NCBI GenBank assembly: GCA_050736615.1
Contig: JBOHWL010000140.1
Coordinates: 1-9,090, forward strand
Direction of reading: 5' to 3'
DNA length: 9,090 bases
Source: JBOHWJ01 sp050736615
Lineage (GTDB): Bacteria > Desulfobacterota > Binatia > Binatales > Binataceae
A program made the position numbers and the translations under genes. Below are positions 1 through 6,074 of this stretch, one piece after another (the stretch's first letter is position 1; each line of letters opens with the position of its first letter). Under the pieces are notes generated by a model. That model was not told the DNA's origin. It saw only the letters and a list, made by a program, of their open reading frames with translations, and made no database searches.

Positions 1-634
1 CATAAGCATCGATCGGGGCCATCACCATGCCACGTTTAATCGGAACACAGTCAGGCGGGAATTCCTGGACGATTTCGGCGTGCCGCCCGCGCAGGAGTTC
101 GAGAAAACGCTCAAGATGGATCATCGCGCCAGTCGGCAGATCATGCAGCACGACGAGGCTCCATGGCCGTGCCGCGCACGCGGACAGCGCGGTATCAACC
201 CATCGCTCAGGTTGATCCCAGTCATGCGGCACGCAGTTCCAGAGCACGCAGGTGTAATGGCCCGCGATCAGGTAACGCAACGCTTCCTGGTTCAACAGAA
301 TCTTGTCGAGCCGGCCACCGCCGCCAAAGGGCCGAAACAAACGATCCGGGTGTGAAAGGGGACCAATAGCATCCTGCGCCTGCCCGATTTCAACTGTGGC
401 GGCGCCATTCTCGTGCGTCTCCCCGAACGGCACCTTGTGCGTCAGACTATGATTACCGATCCAATGGCCTTCGCGATGGGCCCGTTGTGCCATTGCGTAG
501 CAAGCCGGGTCGCCCATCTTTCCACCGATGACGAAGAAGGCCGCAGTCACGTCGTAGGCCTTGAGGATGTCCAGCACGCGGCCGGTGACCTCCGGCGCGG
601 GACCGTTATCGAAGCTCAAAGTGACTTTGAACAT
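1..634 (-). CDS. NodB-type polysaccharide deacetylase (3' end outside window)
   Basis: Partial gene; 211 residues are visible and it runs off the left edge. The NodB homology motifs appear in order: SFDNGP (residues 7-12, motif 1), NHSLTH (61-66, the H-S-x-x-H metal-binding motif), FRPFG (100-104, motif 3), HDWD (137-140, motif 4) and VVLHD (161-165, motif 5 with the catalytic His). Members of the family remove N- or O-acetyl groups from polysaccharides or peptidoglycan using a divalent metal. The second Asp of the usual T-F-D-D-G motif, a metal ligand, is Asn10 here, so the metal site or substrate may be unusual. No signal peptide is seen, because the ATG at 634 lies only six residues before motif 1. 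A weak AAGG lies just upstream of it. A hairpin with a T-run separates this gene from the operon upstream, so it is probably transcribed separately. The substrate cannot be named. Confidence 0.88.
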   Translation of the reverse strand, partial: MFKVTLSFDNGPAPEVTGRVLDILKAYDVTAAFFVIGGKMGDPACYAMAQRAHREGHWIGNHSLTHKVPFGETHENGAATVEIGQAQDAIGPLSHPDRLFRPFGGGGRLDKILLNQEALRYLIAGHYTCVLWNCVPHDWDQPERWVDTALSACAARPWSLVVLHDLPTGAMIHLERFLELLRGRHAEIVQEFPPDCVPIKRGMVMAPIDAY

Positions 635-663
635 GAGCCTTGGATGCGCGATTGTAGGTTGCG

Positions 664-690
664 AAAAATCAAGCGCCCGTCAAGCGGGCG
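664..690 (-). terminator. candidate intrinsic terminator after the acyl-CoA operon
   Basis: A perfect 6-bp GC-rich stem (CGCCCG at 674-679 with CGGGCG at 685-690) closes a 5-base loop. Read on the minus strand it is followed by CTTGA and then five T residues (668-664). It lies just after the stop of the mini-protein at 696 and before the deacetylase start at 634. It would therefore end the upstream operon. The T-run is short and starts a few bases after the stem, so termination may be incomplete. Confidence 0.6.
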
Positions 691-695
691 TTCGC

Positions 696-815
696 TTATT
701 TCTTTTGTTCCATCGGGGCGTCGCAGCATTTGAGCGCGCCGTTGCCGCTCTTGGTCACAATCACCTGTGAGCCGCATTTGCCACAGACGTATACTTTGCC
801 GAGCTGATTGGCCAT
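696..815 (-). CDS. desulforedoxin-like Cys4 mini-protein A (39 aa)
   Basis: A 39-residue protein with the layout of the desulfoferrodoxin N-terminal (desulforedoxin) domain: Y-x-C-x-x-C-G near the start (Cys11, Cys14), then G-x-G-x-L-x-C-C (Cys30, Cys31) and a following Met. In that family the four Cys bind a rubredoxin-type iron; zinc is also possible. It has a paralogue at 5829-5972 with 20 of the first 35 residues identical and the same M-A-N-x-L-G-K start, which supports the ATG at 815. A GAGGAG (828-833) lies 12 bases upstream, which is rather far. The frame is open back to the TGA of the preceding crotonase (855-857), and a GTG at 848 would add 11 protein-like residues. It is the last gene before the hairpin at 664-690. 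Its redox or structural partner is unknown. Confidence 0.8.
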   Translation of the reverse strand: MANQLGKVYVCGKCGSQVIVTKSGNGALKCCDAPMEQKK

Positions 816-854
816 TTTTCGATAATGCTCCTCGTTCGTGAAATCCACCTTGCC

Positions 855-1673
855 TCAGGCACCCTTGAAGAGCGGTTTGCGCTTTTCCAAAAAAGCGCGC
901 ACGCCTTCGGCACGGTCGGCGCTGGTTTGTAGCAGAGCATACAAGTCCTCTTCAAGCCTTATCCCCTGCTCGACTGTCATATCATAACCATTACGGACGG
1001 CATCTTTAACCAAGCGTAAAGCGAGCGGACCCTTTTCGCTCAACGTTTTAAGAAGCCCACGTACGAGCCGGTCCAGACCGGCGCGGTCGCGCGCGAGATA
1101 GGTCACCAGACCCAGCCGCGCCGCTTCGGCGCCATCGATCGCGTCGCCCGTCAGAATCATTCGCAAAGCATGAGCGGCACCGATGAGCCGCGGCAGACGC
1201 TGAGTGCCCCCAAAACGGGGCAGCTCGCCGCGTGCGAGTTGCGTCAGAGCCAGACGGCATTTGGAACTCGCCACGCGCAAATCCAACGCCATCGCGAGCT
1301 CGAGCCCCTCGTCCGAAGCGTCCCCATTGAGCACCGCGATAGTCGGTTTTGACACAATCGCGAGCGACTCGACCAGCTTCGGGTCCACATCCGGATCGAA
1401 GCCGCCGCAGAAACATGATCCGTCGCCGCTTATCGCGAGCGTCGTTATGGATTCGTCATCTTCGACCGCTTCCGCCAGTTCGATGAGCTGGCGCGCCATC
1501 GCGGCACTGATCCGATTGTGCAGCGCCGGCCGTTTAAGCGTCGCTATCAGCGCGCCGTCAGTCGCCGTAATTTCGATCGTGCCCGGCTGGTCGCGATCGG
1601 ACTCGGACCGCGCTTGTGATCGCGGCGTGCGCTGGTTTAGCGAGCGCGCCGCTTTGATGGTCTTGCTGGGCAA
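855..1673 (-). CDS. atypical enoyl-CoA hydratase/isomerase (crotonase) family protein
   Basis: A 272-residue crotonase-fold protein with a polar N-terminal extension of about 30 residues. Family landmarks are SCFCGGFD (86-93, first oxyanion-hole loop), the NGDASDEGLELA stretch (116-127), GGTQRLPRLIG (155-165) and the usual C-terminal A-F-L-E-K-R-x-P-x-F. Aligned by eye to the canonical G-A-L-G-G-G-C-E motif of rat hydratase, the middle Gly (second oxyanion-hole amide) is Glu122. Glu125 matches catalytic Glu144, but the second catalytic Glu (Glu164) is Gln145. The loop between the two oxyanion motifs is about ten residues short. Hydration by the standard two-Glu mechanism is therefore doubtful; isomerase, hydrolase-like or non-catalytic roles are possible. 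The start is TTG at 1673, with GGAAG four bases upstream, 15 bases after the CoA ligase stop, so the two are co-transcribed. Confidence 0.85.
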   Translation of the reverse strand: MPSKTIKAARSLNQRTPRSQARSESDRDQPGTIEITATDGALIATLKRPALHNRISAAMARQLIELAEAVEDDESITTLAISGDGSCFCGGFDPDVDPKLVESLAIVSKPTIAVLNGDASDEGLELAMALDLRVASSKCRLALTQLARGELPRFGGTQRLPRLIGAAHALRMILTGDAIDGAEAARLGLVTYLARDRAGLDRLVRGLLKTLSEKGPLALRLVKDAVRNGYDMTVEQGIRLEEDLYALLQTSADRAEGVRAFLEKRKPLFKGA

Positions 1674-1688
1674 ATAACTTCCGGGTGA

Positions 1689-3233
1689 TTAGTCGGTTGG
1701 GCGGTCGTGAAGCTCTTTGCGCAGAATTTTGCCGAGCGCATTCTTGGGTAACGCGTCGATAAATTCGAGCTGCTCCGGGCGTTTGAAACTTGCCAGACGC
1801 GTGCGGCAGAACTCGCCAATATCGCCGGCGCTGACCTGGTGGCCGGGCCGCAGGACGAGGAAGGCTTTTACCGTCTGGCCCCATTCGACGGATGGCGCCC
1901 CGATGACAGCGGCCTCTTCGACCGCCGGATGGCTCATCAAGACTGTTTCAATTTCCGCCGGCGCGATATTTTCACCACCGCGGATAATCATGTCGTCCTT
2001 ACGCCCGGCGAAAAAAACGTAGCCGTCCTGGTCCACCCAGCCGAGGTCGCCGGTGGCGCGCCAGCCGTCCGCCAGCGCGGAATCATCACTGCGGCCGGCA
2101 TAGCCCTTCATGATGCGCGGGGTACGGATGATAATTTCACCGACCTCTCCCGGCGCGAGAAATTTGCCGTCCTCGTCGCGTACTTTGATTTCAACGTCAG
2201 GCAAAGGACGTCCAATCGAGTTGAGCCGCTTGAGCTTGAGCTCGACCTCTTCCGGGGTACCCGCGATGCGATGATCGTCGGGACCAAGCACCGTTAGAGA
2301 GGATGTGGTCTCGGTCTGGCCATAGGCGTTGACGAAACCGACGCTTGGGGGAAACGCCTCGATCGCGCGGCGGATCACCGCGACCGGCATCTGCGCGCCG
2401 CCATAGGCAAGATTTTGCAAGGAGGAAAAGTCGGTTCGGCTGAACGACGGCTCGTCCAGCAACTGCTTCATCATGGTGGGCACGACGAAAGCGTGCGAAA
2501 CGTGTTCGCGGGCGGCCAACTCAAGCCACAAACGCGCGTCGAATTGCGGCAGAATGACCATTTCGCGGCCGGTCCACAGGTTGGTCATCATCGCGGTGGT
2601 GCCGGCGATATGATAAAAGGGCGCGCACACTAAAAACGCGCCACGATCGGTGCCGTCGGCCATTTCCACGTTTGCCGTCACATATGCGGTGAAGTCACGG
2701 AAACTCAGCATCACGCCCTTTGGCAATGAAGTGGTCCCGCTGGTGTACATCAGAACCGAAGTGTCCTCGTCCTCGACCTCGGCTTCGCTTTCGTCGGGCT
2801 CGGCTTTGGCGGCGAGCGCGGTCAGCTTCGGCATCTTTCCGTCGCCCTCGCCGATTGCCGCCACCCGGTCGAGCTTGAGCTTGGGCCGGATGCGGTTGAC
2901 CAGTTCGACATAGCGATCGCCAACCAGCAAGACCTTGGCATCCGCCGTATTGATCATGTATTCGAGTTCGGCATCCCTGGCGCGATAGTTGAGCGGCAGA
3001 AAGGTGAGGCCGGCCTTGGCGGCGGCGTAGTAGCTGGCGACGTACAGATGGGAGTTGGTGTCCAGCACCGCGATCACGTCGCGCTGTTTTAGTCCGAGCG
3101 CTTTGAAAACCGCACTCAGGCGCGCGACGAGGTCGTTGAGCGCGGCGTAAGTCAGGCGCGTGTCGCCGAACACCAGGATTTCCTGATCGGGCACAATCGA
3201 ACCCGGAATCGAGATGAAGTTAACGGTATTCAC
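1689..3233 (-). CDS. acyl-CoA synthetase (AMP-forming, long/medium-chain FadD-like)
   Basis: A full-length (514 aa) member of the ANL adenylate-forming superfamily. It activates a carboxylic acid as the acyl-AMP and transfers it to CoA in the cytoplasm. The core motifs are all present: phosphate-binding loop YTSGTTSLPKG (163-173), YGQTE (304-308), TGDLG (394-398), the hinge region GRKDDMIIRGGENI (410-423), and the C-terminal PKNALGK with the catalytic Lys502. No motif residue is lost. The substrate (fatty or aromatic acid) cannot be read from sequence. The start is GTG at 3233, chosen because a GGAGGT lies 10 bases upstream and the N-terminus has the normal length. That Shine-Dalgarno overlaps the stop of the upstream hydratase gene, which suggests translational coupling. 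With crotonases on both sides it likely feeds a beta-oxidation-type pathway; no acyl-CoA dehydrogenase or thiolase is in the window. Confidence 0.93.
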   Translation of the reverse strand: MNTVNFISIPGSIVPDQEILVFGDTRLTYAALNDLVARLSAVFKALGLKQRDVIAVLDTNSHLYVASYYAAAKAGLTFLPLNYRARDAELEYMINTADAKVLLVGDRYVELVNRIRPKLKLDRVAAIGEGDGKMPKLTALAAKAEPDESEAEVEDEDTSVLMYTSGTTSLPKGVMLSFRDFTAYVTANVEMADGTDRGAFLVCAPFYHIAGTTAMMTNLWTGREMVILPQFDARLWLELAAREHVSHAFVVPTMMKQLLDEPSFSRTDFSSLQNLAYGGAQMPVAVIRRAIEAFPPSVGFVNAYGQTETTSSLTVLGPDDHRIAGTPEEVELKLKRLNSIGRPLPDVEIKVRDEDGKFLAPGEVGEIIIRTPRIMKGYAGRSDDSALADGWRATGDLGWVDQDGYVFFAGRKDDMIIRGGENIAPAEIETVLMSHPAVEEAAVIGAPSVEWGQTVKAFLVLRPGHQVSAGDIGEFCRTRLASFKRPEQLEFIDALPKNALGKILRKELHDRPTD

Positions 3234-3241
3234 AGGTCAAG

Positions 3242-4093
3242 TTACCTCCAATGCGAGCCTCTTCGCGCCGGTTTACGCTCGGCCGTGGAAGAAATCCGCG
3301 CAAGTCTATGCGCCAGGCGTTGCTCAAGGGCGAGGCCCACGGCCAATGACGTATTCAAACCTTCCCAGACCGCGAGCTTGGCCATCGCGACTCGCTCGCG
3401 CGGCGCGGCGGCGAGCCTCAGCGCGAGTGCCTGTGCCGTCTTAGCCAATTGCCGCGTGGGAACAACGCCGGCGACCAAACCTACAAATAACGCCTGCCGG
3501 GCGTCAATCCAACGGCCGGTGAGGCATAAATCAAGCGCCCATCCCATGCCCATGCGGCGGCTTGCCGTCTGCGTGCCGGCCACGCCGGGGACCATGCCGA
3601 GGCCGGTTTCAGGCAAGCAAAAGCGCGCATTGGCGGCCGCCAGCGCGATGTCGCACAGCAAGGCCATCTCAAGGCCGCCGCCGACGGCAAAACCATGGAC
3701 GGCGGCGATCGTCGGAATCGACAAACTGCGCAAGCGGCCCCATACGTCGCGGCGAAAACGAATCCAGCGCGCCGCGATCGGCGAGGGCGCCTGGCCGAAT
3801 TCGCTCACGTCGCCGCCGGTTGAAAATGCGTCGCCGGCCCCGGTGAGCACCATCGCGCGCACGTCAGGGTCTTCGTGAACCGCGCTCAGCACCGCGAACA
3901 GGTCATCGCGCATCGCGACGTTGTAGGCGTTGAATTTATCGGGACGGTTGAGTGTCACCCAGGCCACGACGCCGCGCTTTTCGTAAATCACCGTGGCGAA
4001 ACCGTCCCGGCGGCTGCCACGGCCTGGGGCTAAATGCGCCATTTCAGCTAATGGTTTCCGGGTTATCGCGTCGACAGGCGGGGGCTTTGCCAC
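3242..4093 (-). CDS. enoyl-CoA hydratase/isomerase (canonical active site)
   Basis: A 283-residue crotonase. Both oxyanion-hole loops (FSTGGD at 90-95 and HGFAVGGGLEMALLCD at 133-148) and both catalytic glutamates (Glu142 in GGGLE; Glu162 in LPETGLG) are present. It therefore probably adds water to, or isomerises, 2-enoyl-CoA in the cytoplasm. The C-terminus is unusual: the family's E-G-x-x-A-F-x-x-K-R ending is missing, and the chain ends in a basic stretch (AERKPARRGSHWR). The start is given as GTG at 4093. An ATG at 4042 (residue 18) is a good alternative, because the fold begins near residue 33 and neither start has a strong Shine-Dalgarno. It is separated by 72 bases from the amidohydrolase upstream and by 8 bases from the ligase downstream. 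Confidence 0.9.
   Translation of the reverse strand: MAKPPPVDAITRKPLAEMAHLAPGRGSRRDGFATVIYEKRGVVAWVTLNRPDKFNAYNVAMRDDLFAVLSAVHEDPDVRAMVLTGAGDAFSTGGDVSEFGQAPSPIAARWIRFRRDVWGRLRSLSIPTIAAVHGFAVGGGLEMALLCDIALAAANARFCLPETGLGMVPGVAGTQTASRRMGMGWALDLCLTGRWIDARQALFVGLVAGVVPTRQLAKTAQALALRLAAAPRERVAMAKLAVWEGLNTSLAVGLALEQRLAHRLARISSTAERKPARRGSHWR
3244..3249 (-). promoter_or_regulatory. Shine-Dalgarno of the CoA ligase, overlapping the hydratase stop
   Basis: On the minus strand GGAGGT lies 10 bases before the GTG at 3233. Its last base is the first base of the TAA that ends the upstream hydratase gene (3244-3242). Ribosomes finishing the hydratase would be placed on the ligase start, so the site decides the GTG start and implies coupling. 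Confidence 0.75.
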
Positions 4094-4165
4094 AACCCCA
4101 TTTTAAATCGAGACATTCCAAATCCAACGAATCGTTGCCGGAAACGGATGGCAACCGGGATGCGC

Positions 4166-5704
4166 TTACGCGCCATGCGCGGTCGCCGGTCGTCCTCGCT
4201 CATAGACCACGCGCCCTCCGACCATGGTGAGATCGACCGCGAGATTAAGTAACCCGGATGAACCGAGGGTGTGCGGATCCGAAGGCAACACGATCAAGTC
4301 GGCGACTTGGCCAGGCTCGATTTGACCGCCGTTGAGGCGCAGCAGCCGCGCCGCTGAGCTACTCACCAGCTTCATCGCTTCGGATAGCGTCAGACGTTCC
4401 TCCAGCGCCAGTTCATAGCCCTCCAGCGCCACCCGCGTTATTGCCGCGCTGATTGCCGTCAAGGGACGTGACGGTGTAACGGGCGCATCGCTGCCGGCGG
4501 CGAGATTGACACCCGCTTGAAGCAGTGTCTGCGCGCGATAAAGATATGGAATCAAGCCTGGCTCGCCCGCGTACTTGACGCCGCGATAGTACAAAAACCC
4601 TGGATTGGTCACGACCCAGGCGCCGGCCGCGGCGATACGCTCCGGATAGTCCGTTGGGATCAGGCCGCCATGCTCGATACGGCAAAAGACGCGCGCCGCG
4701 ACTTCAGGAGTTAACTGCCGCGATGTCGCCTCGATAGCGCTGAGGGCCGCGTCGAGTTCGTCGACCTCGGTCGCATGAAAGGCGCAATCCGCTCCCCGCG
4801 ACATGGCGCGCAGCGTTAGGCGCGCGAGCATTCCGGGCTCCCAATGCGTGAAGCCCATGAACTTGACTCCGGCCAAAGCAAAGCCGGCCGATTGCGCATA
4901 ATCGCGCATCGCGGCGACAGCCTCGACATGTTCTTGGCCGAGCATCACGGCCATACGCTGAGTAATTGCCCCGCTGGCCGCCAGACGCGCGAACACGGCG
5001 AGGTCTTCGGGGCCGTTGCGAACGGTCGCGTCGGTAAACGCGGTGACACCGGCCGCAGCAAGTTCGCGGCTGTAAACACGGGCGCGTGCCTCAAGTTCAG
5101 CTCCAGTTACGAGCGGCAGGCGGGCGCCCAGCCATTCCTCCATGGCAACGACGAAGCCGCTCACGCGTCCCTTGTTATCGCGGCCGATCCACGCTCCGGG
5201 CGGCGGTGAAAAGTCCGGCGCCTCCAGTCCGAGCAAATTGATGGCGCGCGTGTTGAGCCACGACGCGTGCAGCGTTTGATGGCGCAGGCGTAGCGGGTTT
5301 TTCGGTATCGCCTGGTCGAGTTCCTCGCGCGTGGGCCCGCGCCGCTCGCGCATCAAGGCCTCATCGCAGCCGAATACCCGCAACCAATTACCGGGTGGCG
5401 CCTTACCAGCAGCCACGCGCAAATCCGCAAGCAAGCCGCCGACAGTGCGGCATCGGCTGACCGAAACGCCAGACGTAACCGCCGCGGCCTCCATGAAATG
5501 AAGATGGCTATCGATGAAACCGGGCGCGACGGTGCGCCCGCCGAGCCTAATCAGATGCGTGCGCGGACCGACCGCGCCCTTCAGATGCCCATAGCGACCG
5601 TGAGCGAGAATCCGCCCATGGGCGATCGCGACGGAATCGCTTTCAGGATGACCGAGCACGACGCCGTCGTGCAGGACCACATCCGCCTTCTCGGCCACCA
5701 TCAC
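4166..5704 (-). CDS. metal-dependent amidohydrolase, YtcJ-like (amidohydrolase 3 family)
   Basis: A 512-residue amidohydrolase. Visible landmarks are the beta-sandwich N-terminus ending in APGFIDSHLHF with the H-x-H metal ligands (His67, His69), Lys281 (VKFMGFTH) as a candidate bridging lysine, His310 (CAFHATEVDELD), His345 (RIEHGG) and Asp406 (GSDAPV). The C-terminal GQIEPGQVADLIVL stretch returns to the small sandwich domain, as usual. Length and motif order fit the YtcJ/N-formimidoyl or exoenzyme-regulatory AepA-like group, whose substrates vary widely, so no substrate is assigned. The start is GTG 5704 followed directly by ATG 5701; either works with the GAGACGG upstream. It is separated by 124 bases from mini-protein B, and I see no convincing promoter in that gap. 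It probably precedes the acyl-CoA genes in one transcript, though the 72-base gap after it leaves this open. Confidence 0.9.
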   Translation of the reverse strand: MMVAEKADVVLHDGVVLGHPESDSVAIAHGRILAHGRYGHLKGAVGPRTHLIRLGGRTVAPGFIDSHLHFMEAAAVTSGVSVSRCRTVGGLLADLRVAAGKAPPGNWLRVFGCDEALMRERRGPTREELDQAIPKNPLRLRHQTLHASWLNTRAINLLGLEAPDFSPPPGAWIGRDNKGRVSGFVVAMEEWLGARLPLVTGAELEARARVYSRELAAAGVTAFTDATVRNGPEDLAVFARLAASGAITQRMAVMLGQEHVEAVAAMRDYAQSAGFALAGVKFMGFTHWEPGMLARLTLRAMSRGADCAFHATEVDELDAALSAIEATSRQLTPEVAARVFCRIEHGGLIPTDYPERIAAAGAWVVTNPGFLYYRGVKYAGEPGLIPYLYRAQTLLQAGVNLAAGSDAPVTPSRPLTAISAAITRVALEGYELALEERLTLSEAMKLVSSSAARLLRLNGGQIEPGQVADLIVLPSDPHTLGSSGLLNLAVDLTMVGGRVVYERGRPATAHGA

Positions 5705-5828
5705 ACCGTCTCAATCTGATGGGTCACTTTCGAGCCATTACGAACCGCGGCGACGCTTCACTGACAGCCTTTCTCTTTCAGTCGGATTTGAGAACGGGCG
5801 AGATAAAACTTGGAGGCAAACCGTCGGC

Positions 5829-5972
5829 TCAGTCCGACGAGGGTAGCGGCTTCGCTTCCTTGATCTTCATCTCGCCTTCACAACATTCGAGCGCTCCGGG
5901 GCCAGCTTTATTGCATAGCACTTCCGTGCCGCACTTCTCGCACAAATACCGCTTACCTAAAACGTTGGCCAT
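5829..5972 (-). CDS. desulforedoxin-like Cys4 mini-protein B (47 aa)
   Basis: A 47-residue protein with the same desulforedoxin-like layout as the one at 696-815: Cys11-x-x-Cys14-Gly, then G-x-G-x-L-x-Cys30-Cys31 and Met35, probably binding one iron or zinc ion. It has an extra Cys20 and a longer Lys/Glu/Pro/Ser tail. The ATG at 5972 is firmly set by AAGGAG (5980-5985) seven bases upstream. Full desulfoferrodoxins carry a second, superoxide-reductase domain with further His and Cys ligands. That domain is absent, so superoxide reductase activity is not expected. Electron transfer or a structural zinc ribbon is more likely. The gene sits between ygfZ and the amidohydrolase and may have its own promoter at 6045-6074. 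Confidence 0.85.
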   Translation of the reverse strand: MANVLGKRYLCEKCGTEVLCNKAGPGALECCEGEMKIKEAKPLPSSD

Positions 5973-5979
5973 GTAGAGT

Positions 5980-5985
5980 CTCCTT
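5980..5985 (-). promoter_or_regulatory. strong Shine-Dalgarno of mini-protein B
   Basis: AAGGAG lies on the minus strand seven bases before the ATG at 5972. It is the main proof that this very short frame is translated and of its start, and by homology it also supports the start of the paralogue at 815. Confidence 0.8.
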
Positions 5986-6044
5986 GGAATCAAATGTTTC
6001 AAAGTGAATTGAGGTCTAACCGCGCGGCTGCAAAGCCGAAATTC

Positions 6045-6074
6045 TTTATAGTCGAGCCTTTACTTAAACGGCAA
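6045..6074 (-). promoter_or_regulatory. candidate sigma70-type promoter for mini-protein B
   Basis: On the minus strand TTGCCG (6074-6069; 4 of 6 match to TTGACA) is followed after 18 bases by TATAAA (6050-6045; 5 of 6 match to TATAAT). It overlaps the last codons of ygfZ and would start transcription near 6038. A small hairpin, CGGCT-TTGC-AGCCG (6038-6025), would then sit at the very 5' end of the transcript. This is a consensus match by eye only. Confidence 0.35.

Noticed and set aside
413..733. 106-codon plus-strand frame over the deacetylase start and the terminator
   Set aside because: Antisense to a NodB domain with all motifs in order; it also runs through the hairpin and lacks protein-like features.
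855..857. TGA between crotonase and mini-protein as a selenocysteine codon
   Set aside because: No stem-loop suited to a bacterial SECIS was seen just downstream, the site is not a conserved Cys position in crotonases, and the crotonase C-terminus is already complete.
1204..1677. 157-codon plus-strand frame opposite the atypical crotonase
   Set aside because: Lies antisense to a clear crotonase; Ser-rich composition with no motif; GC-rich codon bias often opens such shadow frames.
3242..3330. Frameshift in the C-terminus of the canonical hydratase
   Set aside because: The ending is unusual, but neither of the other two frames restores the family's usual C-terminal motif, and the stop fits neatly with the ligase Shine-Dalgarno.
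3285..3878. 197-codon plus-strand frame opposite the canonical hydratase
   Set aside because: Fully antisense to a gene with complete crotonase motifs; Arg/Pro/Ala-rich low-information product and no ribosome site.
4134..4155. Inverted repeat GTTGCC/GGCAAC in the gap between amidohydrolase and hydratase
   Set aside because: 6-bp stem with a 10-base loop and no T-run on either strand; too weak to call a terminator, though it may have minor structure.
6025..6038. Hairpin CGGCT-GCAA-AGCCG as a ygfZ terminator
   Set aside because: Only 5 bp with no following T-run on the minus strand; recorded only as possible 5' structure of the mini-protein B message.
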